Origin: Serratia plymuthica NBRC 102599
GTDB taxonomy: Bacteria > Pseudomonadota > Gammaproteobacteria > Enterobacterales > Enterobacteriaceae
DNA: 64,000 bases
Direction of reading: 5' to 3'
Assembly: GCF_001590925.1 (NCBI RefSeq)
Contig: NZ_BCTU01000002.1
Span: forward strand, 1-64,000
Positions 54,721-63,027 of this stretch are shown piece by piece (within the stretch, counting starts at the first letter, position 1; each line of letters starts with the position of its first letter). Under the pieces are notes generated by a model. The model saw only the letters and a program-made list of their open reading frames with translations. It ran no database searches and had not been told where the DNA came from. A program made the translations under genes and the position numbers.

Positions 54721-55176
54721 ATGGATAAGATCGACCGCAAAATCCTTGCTGAACTCCAGTTCGATGGGCGTCTTTCCGTTACCGAATTGGCTGACCGGAT
54801 CGGGCTCAGCGTTTCCCCCTGCCATCGCCGGGTACGCGCCCTGGAGCAATCCGGGGTGATCAGGGGCTACCGCGCGCACCTCGATCCCGGCTGCCTTGGC
54901 TTTAACTTTTCTGCGTTGGTGTTTGTCACTATGCGGGAAGGGGATCGCCAGGCCGTTGAAGCCTTCGAGAATGCCATGCTGGACATTCCCCAGGTTATCC
55001 AGGCGCAGCGGTTGTTCGGCGACCCCGACTATCTGCTGCACGTCATCGCCCGCGATCTACCGGCTTTTCAGCGGCTTTACGACGAACGGCTTTCTGCCCT
55101 GCCCGGCGTACAGCGCCTTACCTCCACACTGGTCATGAAAAGCGTGGTGCAAGACCGGCCTTTTCTGCCGTTGTAG
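54721..55176 (+). CDS. Lrp/AsnC-family transcriptional regulator
   Basis: The 151-residue protein has an N-terminal helix-turn-helix (DRKILAELQFDGRLSVTELADRIGLS then CHRRVRALEQSGVIRGY) and a C-terminal RAM ligand-binding domain (FVTMREGDRQAVEAFENAM, AQRLFGDPDYLLHV). It probably controls the divergent exporter gene in response to an amino acid, possibly together with itself. Confidence 0.93.
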   Translation: MDKIDRKILAELQFDGRLSVTELADRIGLSVSPCHRRVRALEQSGVIRGYRAHLDPGCLGFNFSALVFVTMREGDRQAVEAFENAMLDIPQVIQAQRLFGDPDYLLHVIARDLPAFQRLYDERLSALPGVQRLTSTLVMKSVVQDRPFLPL

Positions 55177-55206
55177 ATTCAAACCAACCCCCAAGAGGAA
55201 ACAGTG

Positions 55207-55413
55207 ATGAGCAGTGGTTTCGAGGATTCAAAAGCCTTATACATCGGCATCTGCACGGTGGTAGGCGATGCGTTCCTGGCATTGGCCAATGAAGAGCGTG
55301 AAACGCAAAAAGCGGACGTGATTAATGAGCTCAAAACGGCGATTACCCGTGAAGGCCGGGATGTCGGCCTGGATGAAGCGCGCGAATTGGCGATCGAGTG
55401 GCTGGAGCGATAA
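55207..55413 (+). CDS. small acidic protein of unknown function
   Basis: The 68-residue product (MSSGFEDSKALYIGICTVV at the start, ARELAIEWLER at the end) is predicted mostly helical and acidic, without signal peptide or transmembrane helix. AGAGGAAA lies at a good distance before the ATG; the GTG three bases upstream is less likely. It follows the Lrp-type gene by 30 bp. I do not recognise the family. Its 3' end overlaps a decayed Rrf2 gene on the other strand. Confidence 0.65.
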   Translation: MSSGFEDSKALYIGICTVVGDAFLALANEERETQKADVINELKTAITREGRDVGLDEARELAIEWLER

Positions 55414-55645
55414 CGGTGCCGAGGATAAAAACCGGCGTTTGCTCCGCCAGAGCGTCGCGCATGGTTTTTTCCGCCTGCAGCATCACCGTATGGATCGCAC
55501 ATTTACCGGCAACCGCCCAGTCGGGTGGCGAATTGTCGAATACCGCGCAACGGCCACGTACTTCCTGGCAGTCGAACAACGATTTGTGCACTTCAATGGC
55601 GTCGATGATTTCCAGGAAACTGATTTCATCCGCCGGACGCGCTGG
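55343..55645 (-). pseudogene. remnant of an Rrf2-family transcriptional regulator
   Basis: On the minus strand, translation from about 55645 gives PARPADEISFLEIIDAIEVH followed by KSLFDCQEVRGRCAVFDN and CAIHTVMLQAEKTMRDALAEQ. This is the C-terminal part of an Rrf2 regulator, including three Cys in the usual cluster region. An in-frame TAA at 55646-55648 cuts off the start, and the expected N-terminal winged helix is not found upstream. The C terminus runs on in an unrelated frame across the 68-codon gene. It is therefore truncated at the 5' end and probably non-functional. Confidence 0.75.
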
Positions 55646-56093
55646 TTATCGCCGAACAGACAGAGCAAACCGTGGATACCCTATTCAACGCTGGCTGTGA
55701 TGTACGCCATTTTTGAGTCTTCAGTATGATGTGGCCTTCAATAACACAGACTCTATGAGTCTCCGTTTATCTTGCCAATAAAACGCGGACAAACCTGATC
55801 CTTGTTTTATCGTACACCCTGAATCAATCGAAAAGGGAACGGCGGGCAGAACGAGATAAAAGCGGGGGTTCAGAAATGAAAAATAAAACTTTTTTGCCCG
55901 GTTATTCCCTGACGGAAGTTTCATTGTCGCCAGCGGCTGACTATGATGTGATCTGTTTAAATGGCGCCGCAATGCGCCGTTTTGTGAGCCACCGCACTTT
56001 CGCGCTGATTGTTTTGGCGAGCCCGGCACGGAAGAAGAACTCTTATGTGATGCTGACGTCTTAGAGATGACTATTTAAGGGAAAGGCCTGACT
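55646..56093. other. 448-bp interval at the right edge of the island
   Basis: No recognisable gene. A 62-codon frame at 55876-56064 on the plus strand has a poor ribosome binding site and no family features. The region presumably carries the bepA promoter and the junction scar of the accessory island. Confidence 0.5.
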
Positions 56094-57563
56094 ATGACCA
56101 CCCGGTTGACCAAAACAGCGATTGCAGTACTGTTGCTCGGCGCGATCAACGCCACGGCGATGGTGCCGGCCAAGGCGGAAACCCAGGATCAACTGCCGGA
56201 CATGGGCACCTCTGCGGGCGGCACCCTGAGCATCGGCCAGGAGCTGGCGATGGGGGATTTCTATGTGCGCCAGTTACGCGCCAGCGCGCCCCTGATCAAC
56301 GATCCGCTGCTAACTCAATACATCAACCAGTTGGGCAACCGGCTGGTGGCGAGCGCCTATTCGGTGCGTACGCCGTTCCATTTCTATCTGGTGCGCAACG
56401 ACGAAATCAACGCCTTCGCCTTTTTTGGCGGCAACGTGGTGCTGCACTCCGCCCTGTTCCGTGAAACCGACAACGAAAGCCAACTGGCCTCGGTGCTGGC
56501 GCATGAAATCTCGCACGTTACCCAGCGCCATCTGGCGCGGGCGATGGAAGACCAGCAGCGCAATGCCCCGCTGACCTGGGTAGGCGCTCTCGGTTCGATC
56601 CTGCTGGCGATGGCCAACCCGACCATGGGCATGGCGGCGCTGAGCGGCACGCTGGCCGGCACCCAGCAGGGCATGATCAGCTTTACCCAATCGAATGAGC
56701 AGGAAGCCGACCGTATCGGCATTCAGGTGCTGCAACGCGCCGGGTTCGATCCGGAAGCGATGCCCAACTTCTTGCAGAAACTGTCCGACCAATCGCGCTA
56801 TGCCTCCAAGCCGCCGGAAATGCTGCTGACACACCCCTTGCCCGACAGCCGCCTGTCCGATGCGCGCAACCGCGCCAACCAAATGCCCAAGCACCTGGTG
56901 CAGTCCACGCAGGATTACCTGATGGCCAAGGTACGTTCGCTGGGCATGTACAGCACGGAAGGCTACAGCCTGAATGAAGAACTGCTCGACGCCTACAGCA
57001 AAGGCAACGTACGCGAGCAGATGGCCGCCAAATACGGCCGCGCCATTCTGTTCTATGAAGCGAAAAAATACGACGACGCCCGTAACATCCTGCTGCCGCT
57101 GCTGACGCAAGATCCGAAAAACGTCTGGCTGCTCGATCTGATGACCGACATCGATCTCGGTCAGAAACGCGCGCCGCAGGCCATTGCGCGGCTACAGGCC
57201 GCCAACGCCGCGCAGAGCAACAATCCGGTGCTGCAGCTCAATCTGGCCAACGCCTACGTGGAAGGCAACCAGCCGGCGCAGGCGTCAAAAATACTTAACC
57301 GCTACACCTTCGCCCACCCGGACGATCCCAACGCCTGGGATCTGCTGGCCCAGGCCAGCGCCGCACAGGGGCTGCGCGATGAAGAGCTGTCCGCCCGCGC
57401 CGAAAGCCTGGCGCTAACCGGCCGCCTCGATCAGGCGATCGGCCTGCTCAGCAACGCCAGTTCGCTGCAAAAACTCGGCAGCCTGAAACAGGCGCGTTAT
57501 GATGCGCGCATCGACCAGCTGCGCCAGTTGCAAGAGCGTTTCCGCCAGTACCAGCGCGGCTGA
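56094..57563 (+). CDS. bepA: periplasmic metalloprotease/chaperone BepA
   Basis: The 489-residue protein has a signal peptide (ending MVPAKA), an M48 zinc protease domain with HEISH ([16 protein letters not shown]) and the third ligand Glu in [11 protein letters not shown], and C-terminal TPR repeats ([24 protein letters not shown] region, [28 protein letters not shown]). BepA (YfgC) promotes LptD assembly and degrades misfolded outer-membrane proteins at the BAM complex. The gene is followed by yfgD, as in E. coli. Confidence 0.96.
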   Translation: MTTRLTKTAIAVLLLGAINATAMVPAKAETQDQLPDMGTSAGGTLSIGQELAMGDFYVRQLRASAPLINDPLLTQYINQLGNRLVASAYSVRTPFHFYLVRNDEINAFAFFGGNVVLHSALFRETDNESQLASVLAHEISHVTQRHLARAMEDQQRNAPLTWVGALGSILLAMANPTMGMAALSGTLAGTQQGMISFTQSNEQEADRIGIQVLQRAGFDPEAMPNFLQKLSDQSRYASKPPEMLLTHPLPDSRLSDARNRANQMPKHLVQSTQDYLMAKVRSLGMYSTEGYSLNEELLDAYSKGNVREQMAAKYGRAILFYEAKKYDDARNILLPLLTQDPKNVWLLDLMTDIDLGQKRAPQAIARLQAANAAQSNNPVLQLNLANAYVEGNQPAQASKILNRYTFAHPDDPNAWDLLAQASAAQGLRDEELSARAESLALTGRLDQAIGLLSNASSLQKLGSLKQARYDARIDQLRQLQERFRQYQRG

Positions 57564-57583
57564 TTTTCATAAGGATGAATTAA

Positions 57584-57937
57584 ATGAAAAACGTCACTAT
57601 TTACCACAACCCGCGCTGTTCCAAGAGCCGCGAGACCCTGGCGCTGCTGGAACAGCATGGCGTAACGCCTGAAGTGGTGCTGTATCTGGAAACGCCGCCG
57701 TCGGCAGACGAGCTGAAGAAACTGCTGAAGGAACTGGGTTTCAGTTCCGCACGCGAGTTGATGCGTAAAAAAGAGGATCTGTACAAAGAACTGAAGCTGG
57801 CGGATGAAACCCTGAGCGAAGCGCAATTGCTGGCGGCAATGGTGGCGCATCCGAAGCTGATCGAACGCCCTATCGTGGTCAAAGGCAGCAAAGCGCGTAT
57901 CGGCCGGCCGCCGGAACAGGTGCTGGAGATATTGTAA
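57584..57937 (+). CDS. yfgD: ArsC-family reductase YfgD
   Basis: The 117-residue thioredoxin-fold protein has the arsenate-reductase-type active site HNPRCSKSRETLALL and downstream LMRKKEDLYKEL and ERPIVVKGSKARIGRPPE. It is the chromosomal YfgD/ArsC-like protein next to bepA; arsenate reduction with glutaredoxin is predicted. It starts 20 bp after bepA and probably shares its transcript. Confidence 0.93.
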   Translation: MKNVTIYHNPRCSKSRETLALLEQHGVTPEVVLYLETPPSADELKKLLKELGFSSARELMRKKEDLYKELKLADETLSEAQLLAAMVAHPKLIERPIVVKGSKARIGRPPEQVLEIL

Positions 57938-58137
57938 ACGCCGCTCCGGTAGCCCCCATTGACCAAGATTATGATCATAGCCCTTACCTGGGCTATTTTT
58001 AATTGATTGTTATATAAATACTTTTCATCATCCCTTTTGGTTCTTCCTGCTATTCTCCCGGCGTGCAGTTTTAACTCACAAACGGCGTTGACAACCGTCA
58101 ACGGTTAAAATATCCTCAACATAGCTTTAGGTGGCCG

Positions 58138-58368
58138 ATGAAAAACCACCCTAATAAACATATTCAGGCCGCGTTATCCTATGCCATCTTGCAAGGTTGG
58201 TTTTTTCGCTCCAGCAATGGGCACGCGTTTGGCCGCCTACAATGTTCTCTTCCGGAGCATCGAGAACACATGATGAGCATCTGGTCCACGCCAAAAAACC
58301 CTGAACAGCACGCCATGCAAATACGGCGCAAGGTAGATCAATGTCTTGCTCAATCAGGAAAAAAGTAA
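58138..58368 (+). CDS. small HicA-like protein, putative toxin
   Basis: The 76-residue basic protein has a helix (NKHIQAALSYAILQGWFF), a central NGHAFGRLQC strand with a conserved-looking His, MMSIWSTPKNP, and a final amphipathic helix (AMQIRRKVDQCLAQ). The helix-strands-helix order and the GHA segment recall the HicA dsRNA-binding fold and its catalytic His, but sequence identity is too low to be sure. It sits 12 bp before a gene for a DNA-binding-like protein, the usual order of a toxin-antitoxin pair. Function unproven. Confidence 0.7.
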   Translation: MKNHPNKHIQAALSYAILQGWFFRSSNGHAFGRLQCSLPEHREHMMSIWSTPKNPEQHAMQIRRKVDQCLAQSGKK

Positions 58369-58380
58369 CAGGGGGCCCCT

Positions 58381-58920
58381 ATGGCGCTTTACCATTTCTC
58401 ACTGACGCTGACCGGCGTCACCTCAGATACCGCCAATCTGGAGGATGCATTGTATGCCAGCGGGTGTGATGACGGCTTAATCTGTTTCTATGGCAAGACC
58501 GTTTACCTGGAGTTCGATCGTGAAAGCGACAGCTTCGCCAAGGCTATTTTCAGCGCCATCGAAGATATCGAATCCGCCGGTATTGCCGCTCAGGTAGTGT
58601 CCGTCGATTCCTCTCTGGTGGGCTTAAGCGATATTGCCGAGCTCACCGACATGTCGCGGCAAGCCATCGCTATGCTGAAAGACGGCACACGCGGTTCCGG
58701 TGATTTCCCCTCCCCGATCCAAAGAATCAAAGGTTCGTCGCCCTTATGGCGTTGGGCTAGCGTAGCAACCTGGCTGGCGAGCAAAGGTAAAATTGGCCAG
58801 GAACTGGCAGATAATGCGCGCTGTCTGGAGAACATCAATCTGGCGTTGCAACTGAGAGCCAGCAAGGAACGCGATCAGATTGATCGCTATTTTTCCTTAC
58901 TGGAACACGCGGAAGAATAA
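58381..58920 (+). CDS. two-domain protein with helix-turn-helix, putative antitoxin
   Basis: The 179-residue protein has an N-terminal alpha/beta domain (YHFSLTLTGV, LEDALYASGCDDGLICFYG, VYLEFDRESDSFAKAI) and a C-terminal part resembling an excisionase-like helix-turn-helix (LSDIAELTDMSRQAIAMLKDG, then SSPLWRWASVATWLA). It overlaps nothing but is closely spaced after the small basic protein gene. A DNA-binding antitoxin that neutralises its neighbour and represses the operon is inferred. It converges with hda. Confidence 0.7.
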   Translation: MALYHFSLTLTGVTSDTANLEDALYASGCDDGLICFYGKTVYLEFDRESDSFAKAIFSAIEDIESAGIAAQVVSVDSSLVGLSDIAELTDMSRQAIAMLKDGTRGSGDFPSPIQRIKGSSPLWRWASVATWLASKGKIGQELADNARCLENINLALQLRASKERDQIDRYFSLLEHAEE

Positions 58921-58947
58921 CGGCGGTAGGTCATTGTAGGGCTACGG

Positions 58948-59649
58948 CTACAGCCCCAGAATTTCTTTGACGAATGGGATAGTCAGCTTGCGCTGAGCGG
59001 TGATCGACGCGCGATCGAGCTGATCCAGCGTCGTAAACAACGTGCGCATCTCACGATCCAACCGTTTCAGCAGGAAACGGCCTACGTCTTCCGGCAGTTC
59101 AAACCCACGCAGTTTACCGCGCAGTTGCAAAGCCTGCAGTTTCTCTTCATCCGACAGCGGTTGCAGCTTGTAGATTTGCCCCCAGTCGAGGCGCGAAGCC
59201 AGGTCAGGCAGATGGAGGTTCAATTGGCGCGGCGGGCGATCGCCGGTAATAAACAGGCGCGTGCGGCCGGTTTCCAGAATGCGGTTGTAGAGATTAAAGA
59301 TCGCCATTTCCCACTCTTCGTCGCCTGCGATGCATTCGATATTGTCGATGCACACCAGAGCCAACTGCTCCATGCCATCCAACACTTCAGGCACGAAATA
59401 AGCGCGCTTATCCAGCGGGACATAGCCCACCGCTTCACCACGCTGTGAAAGCTCCGCACAGGCCGCATGCAACAGGTGACTGCGCCCACCGCCCTCGCGA
59501 GACCAGAAATAGATATAACTGCCATGTTCCTGACGAACGGCGGACTGGATCGCGCTCAATAGGGATGGGTTCTCGCCCGGATAAAAACTGGCAAAAGTTT
59601 CATCATCGGGAAGATAAAGTGGCAGTGACAGCTGTGCCGGCGTATTCAG
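58948..59649 (-). CDS. hda: DnaA regulatory inactivator Hda, CTG start
   Basis: The 233-residue AAA+ protein, homologous to DnaA, works with the beta clamp to trigger DnaA-ATP hydrolysis and prevent over-initiation. Features are the nucleotide-binding loop [11 protein letters not shown] (about 50-60), [17 protein letters not shown] and [13 protein letters not shown]. The first ATG would be at 59559 and gives only 203 residues. In-frame coding extends to a CTG at 59649, with GAGGTG upstream, giving [19 protein letters not shown] after the initiator, which contains the clamp-binding QLSLPL and matches E. coli Hda (233 residues). E. coli hda is also reported to use CTG. Confidence 0.93.
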   Translation of the reverse strand: MNTPAQLSLPLYLPDDETFASFYPGENPSLLSAIQSAVRQEHGSYIYFWSREGGGRSHLLHAACAELSQRGEAVGYVPLDKRAYFVPEVLDGMEQLALVCIDNIECIAGDEEWEMAIFNLYNRILETGRTRLFITGDRPPRQLNLHLPDLASRLDWGQIYKLQPLSDEEKLQALQLRGKLRGFELPEDVGRFLLKRLDREMRTLFTTLDQLDRASITAQRKLTIPFVKEILGL

Positions 59650-59878
59650 GGAAGCACCTCAACCAAAACTGGCAGGAAAACGCGGTAAGTCTATCACAAA
59701 AAGCGGGCTCTGTTGAACCGGCAGGATTTTATGCCGCAATAGTGAGCAACGGCTCCCACTGGCGACAAACCAACGCATTGCCATTGCGGGTGAAATTTGT
59801 ATTTTATCCAAGGATTATCCTAGTATAGAAAGGCGAAATGCAGTCACCATAAACAAGTTTTCTACAAGGACATAGACA

Positions 59879-60394
59879 ATGAAAGTATGGAATAAAGTGC
59901 TTTTGGCCTCAATCATTGGGCTGTTGGTTGCCGGCTGTGATGATTCATCCAAAGTCGACGCCAATCTTGAGAAAGCCAAAGACAGCGCAGAGCAGATGAA
60001 AGACGCCGCACAGAAAAAAGCGGACGATCTGACCGATAAAGCGGAAGCTACCGCCAAGGACATCAAAAAAGAGGCGTCCACTCAGGCTGACCAGCTTAAA
60101 GACAAGGCATCAGCCATTAAAGACGACGCGTCCAAGCAGGCGGAAGCGATCACCAACGATGCCAAGGCCAAAGCCGACGCCATCAAGAATGACGCCACCC
60201 AACAAAGCCAACAGTTGGTCGAGCAGGCTAAATCCATTAAAAACGATGCCATCAGTGGCGCCAAGGATCTGACCGAAGAAGCCAAAGCGAAAACCGAAGC
60301 CATTAAAAACAGCGCTGAGAACAAAGCGGAAGAATTAAAAAATGATGCCAACGCTGTAGGGACAGAAAACACCCCGCCGGCCAAGCAGCAGTAA
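59879..60394 (+). CDS. LEA-like coiled-coil lipoprotein
   Basis: The 171-residue protein has a lipoprotein signal (LLASIIGLLVAGC) with Asp directly after the lipidated Cys (CDDSS), the inner-membrane retention rule in enterobacteria. The remainder is a low-complexity, Ala/Lys/Asp/Glu-rich helix with 11-residue-like repeats (KDSAEQMKDAAQKKADDL, KAKADAIKNDAT, KAKTEAIKNSAENKAEEL), as in late-embryogenesis-abundant and apolipoprotein-like proteins. Such proteins are linked to desiccation or membrane stress, but no function is shown here. It is followed at 38 bp by a stress-type membrane protein gene. Confidence 0.8.
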   Translation: MKVWNKVLLASIIGLLVAGCDDSSKVDANLEKAKDSAEQMKDAAQKKADDLTDKAEATAKDIKKEASTQADQLKDKASAIKDDASKQAEAITNDAKAKADAIKNDATQQSQQLVEQAKSIKNDAISGAKDLTEEAKAKTEAIKNSAENKAEELKNDANAVGTENTPPAKQQ

Positions 60395-60432
60395 TAAAAA
60401 TCGAGTCTCAAAAGCAAAGTAAGGAGCAGTAA

Positions 60433-60681
60433 ATGGGGATTATTTCCTGGATTATCTTCGGCCTCATCGCCGGTATTTTAGCCAAGTGGATCATGCCAGG
60501 CAAAGACGGTGGCGGTTTTATTCTGACTATCGTGTTGGGTATTGTCGGCGCCGTGGTCGGTGGCTATATCAGCACCTTCTTTGGTTATGGCAAAGTTGAC
60601 GGTTTCAATTTCGGCAGCTTCGTGGTGGCGGTGATCGGCGCTATCGTGGTGCTGTTCGTTTACCGTAAAATCCGCAGTTAA
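60433..60681 (+). CDS. GlsB/YeaQ/YmgE-family membrane protein
   Basis: The 82-residue protein has three hydrophobic helices and the family motif GLIAGILAKWIMPG, GIVGAVVGGYI and a C-terminal VVLFVYRKIRS. Members are small inner-membrane proteins often induced by stress; older annotations call them transglycosylase-associated. AAGGAG precedes the ATG. It is likely co-transcribed with the LEA-like lipoprotein and ends at a strong terminator. Confidence 0.92.
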   Translation: MGIISWIIFGLIAGILAKWIMPGKDGGGFILTIVLGIVGAVVGGYISTFFGYGKVDGFNFGSFVVAVIGAIVVLFVYRKIRS

Positions 60682-60699
60682 CGAATGACGCATTAACGA

Positions 60700-60728
60700 A
60701 ACGGGCAGCCCTTTGGCTGCCCGTTTTT
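60700..60728. terminator. bidirectional terminator between the YeaQ-type gene and uraA
   Basis: AACGGGCAGCC and GGCTGCCCGTT form an 11-bp perfect stem around CTTT, followed by a T-run on the plus strand. It serves convergent transcripts. Confidence 0.88.
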
Positions 60729-60730
60729 AT

Positions 60731-62020
60731 TTACTTCCGTGGTGCCGATTCATCCGCTGCGTCGATCACCTCTTCTTCCTTGCGGTACAGGCTGATGACC
60801 TTGAACAGCAGGCTGAGGCCGATACCGACGATAGTCGCCAGCGCCATGCCCTTCAACTCCGCCGCACCGATATGCACCTTGGCGCCGCTAACGCCGATAA
60901 TCAGGATCACCGAAGTCAGGATCAGGTTCTGCGCCTTGTTGTAATCCACTTTGGATTCAATCAGCACACGAATGCCGGAAGCCCCGATCACCCCATACAG
61001 CAGCAGTGAAACGCCGCCCATCACCGGCACGGGCACCGCCTGAATGGCCGCCGCCAGCTTGCCGACGCAGGAAAGCAGAATCGCCAGAATGGCCGCGCCG
61101 CCGATCACCCAGGTACTGTAAACCTTGGTGATGGCCATCACGCCGATATTCTCGCCGTAGGTGGTGTTCGGCGTTGAGCCGAAGAAACCGGAGATGACCG
61201 TCGAGATGCCGTTGGCAAACATCGAGCGATGCAGGCCCGGATCGCGGAGCAGGTCTTTCTTCACGATATTTGCGGTCACGACCAGGTGCCCAACATGTTC
61301 GGCGATCACCACCAGCGCCGCCGGCAAAATGGTGAAGATGGCGAACCATTCAAAACGCGGGGTGTAGAAGGTCGGCAGCGCAAACCAGTGCGCCTCGCGG
61401 ATTGGCGTCAAATCCACCACGCCCATAAAGAACGACAGCCCATACCCCACCAGCACGCCAATCAGGATCGGGATTATCGCCAGAAAACCGCGGAACAGCA
61501 CAGAACCCAGGATGGTCACGCCCAGCGTCACCAGCGAAATAGTGATGGTAGTGGTGTCTGCGCTGACACCGTCGGCCGGCAGCAAGCCCGCCATATTGGC
61601 CGCCACGCCCGCCAGCTCCAGACCGATAACGGCAACAATCGCCCCCATCGCCGCCGGCGGGAATATCACATCCAGCCAGCCGGTACCGGCTTTTTTGACG
61701 ATCAGCGCCACCAGGCAAAACAGCACGCCGCACATGATGAAACCGCCCAGCGCCACCTCATAACCCAGCGGCAACAGCAGCAGCACCGGTGAGATAAACG
61801 CAAAACTGGAACCGAGATAGGCCGGGATCTTGCCCTTGCAGATAAACAGATACAGCAGCGTGCCGACGCCGTTGAACAGCAGCACCGTCGCCGGGTTGAT
61901 CTTGAACAGGATGGGCACCAGCACGGTAGCGCCGAACATGGCGAAAAGATGCTGGAAGCTGAGCGGAATGGTCTGTAGTAGCGGCGGGCGTTCGCTGACG
62001 CCAATGACGCGACGGGTCAT
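60731..62020 (-). CDS. uraA: uracil:proton symporter UraA
   Basis: The 429-residue transporter (NCS2 family, 14 helices) imports uracil. It starts MTRRVIGVSERPPLLQTIPL as in E. coli, and contains the substrate-binding AEHVGHLVVTANIV (Glu and His) and GFFGSTPNTTYGENIGVMA. ATG at 62020 is preceded by AGAGGAAAG; the frame to 62074 adds 18 unmatched residues. It lies 200 bp downstream of upp, beyond an intervening terminator hairpin. Confidence 0.97.
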   Translation of the reverse strand: MTRRVIGVSERPPLLQTIPLSFQHLFAMFGATVLVPILFKINPATVLLFNGVGTLLYLFICKGKIPAYLGSSFAFISPVLLLLPLGYEVALGGFIMCGVLFCLVALIVKKAGTGWLDVIFPPAAMGAIVAVIGLELAGVAANMAGLLPADGVSADTTTITISLVTLGVTILGSVLFRGFLAIIPILIGVLVGYGLSFFMGVVDLTPIREAHWFALPTFYTPRFEWFAIFTILPAALVVIAEHVGHLVVTANIVKKDLLRDPGLHRSMFANGISTVISGFFGSTPNTTYGENIGVMAITKVYSTWVIGGAAILAILLSCVGKLAAAIQAVPVPVMGGVSLLLYGVIGASGIRVLIESKVDYNKAQNLILTSVILIIGVSGAKVHIGAAELKGMALATIVGIGLSLLFKVISLYRKEEEVIDAADESAPRK

Positions 62021-62186
62021 GTGTGCTTTCCTCTGGGTCATTATCATTGTGTAAGAGTCGTTACAGATGCTCAACGGATTTCAGGTTACAGCCAGACATC
62101 CCCGATTGTGGCAGGAGCGCGGTATGTCATTCGGGGCGAATCGAATATAGTCGCCTCCTGCGCTGTAGCTTGAAAGACGAAGAGCA

Positions 62187-62213
62187 TAAAAAAGCCGACT
62201 CATTAAGTCGGCT
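62187..62213 (-). terminator. terminator or attenuator between upp and uraA
   Basis: On the minus strand AGCCGACT, a five-base loop and AGTCGGCT are followed by six T. It is eight bases past the upp stop, while uraA on the same strand begins 167 bp later, so it may separate or attenuate the pair. Confidence 0.85.
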
Positions 62214-62220
62214 AAATTTC

Positions 62221-62847
62221 TTACTTGGTACCAAATATCTTGTCGCCGGCATCACCCAGGCCCGGCACGATGTACCCTTTCTCGTTCAGACATTGGTCGA
62301 TGGAGGCGGTGTACAGCTCGACGTCCGGATGCGCTTTCTCCAGCGCGGCGATCCCTTCCGGCGCCGCAACCAGCACCAGCACCTTGATGCTGTTGCAGCC
62401 GGCTTTCTTCAGCAGATCGATAGTGGCGATCATCGAACCGCCGGTAGCCAGCATCGGGTCAACAACCAGCGCCAAACGCTCTTCGATATTGGACACCAGC
62501 TTTTGGAAATACGGCACCGGCTCCAGGGTTTCTTCGTCACGGTAAACGCCAACCACGCTGATACGCGCGCTCGGGACGTGCTCCAGCACCCCTTCCATCA
62601 TGCCCAGACCTGCACGCAGGATCGGCACAACGGTAATTTTTTTCCCTTTAATCTGGTCTATTTCAACCGGCCCACACCAGCCTTCGATGGTGACTTTTTC
62701 CGTCTCCAGATCGGCGGTCGCTTCATAGGTCAGCAAACTACCCACTTCAGAGGCCAGCTCACGGAAGCGTTTGGTGCTGATGTCATGTTCACGCATCAGA
62801 CCAAGCTTGTGTTTCACCAGCGGGTGTTTCACCTCAACGATCTTCAT
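62221..62847 (-). CDS. upp: uracil phosphoribosyltransferase
   Basis: The 208-residue enzyme converts uracil and PRPP to UMP. It starts [20 protein letters not shown], has the PRPP loop [19 protein letters not shown] and the uracil-binding [17 protein letters not shown] terminus. ATG 62847 matches E. coli and lies seven bases after AGGAG; the ATG one codon earlier is closer to it. It is divergent from purM. Confidence 0.98.
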   Translation of the reverse strand: MKIVEVKHPLVKHKLGLMREHDISTKRFRELASEVGSLLTYEATADLETEKVTIEGWCGPVEIDQIKGKKITVVPILRAGLGMMEGVLEHVPSARISVVGVYRDEETLEPVPYFQKLVSNIEERLALVVDPMLATGGSMIATIDLLKKAGCNSIKVLVLVAAPEGIAALEKAHPDVELYTASIDQCLNEKGYIVPGLGDAGDKIFGTK

Positions 62848-63001
62848 CATTTTTCTCCTATTAAGGTGGTTGACGGCCAAAAAAATCGCGGGATTATAAC
62901 TCCTTTTACCGGCCGCGCCACCCACAATAGCCCGATCGGGATCAACTAAAGTTCGAATAACAGTATAGATGACGAAAAAACGGAGCTGGTTCACAAGCCA
63001 C

Positions 63002-63017
63002 TCGCAAACGTTTGCCT
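63002..63017. promoter_or_regulatory. PurR operator in the upp/purM divergent region
   Basis: TCGCAAACGTTTGCCT contains a perfect 12-bp palindrome GCAAACGTTTGC and matches the PurR core GCAANCGNTTNC. It is about 86 bp upstream of the purM start, where PurR repression of purMN is expected. Confidence 0.85.
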
Positions 63018-63027
63018 GCGCTGTTAG

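Noticed and set aside
55876..56064. 62-codon plus-strand frame before bepA
   Set aside because: No family features, weak ribosome binding site and no support from context.
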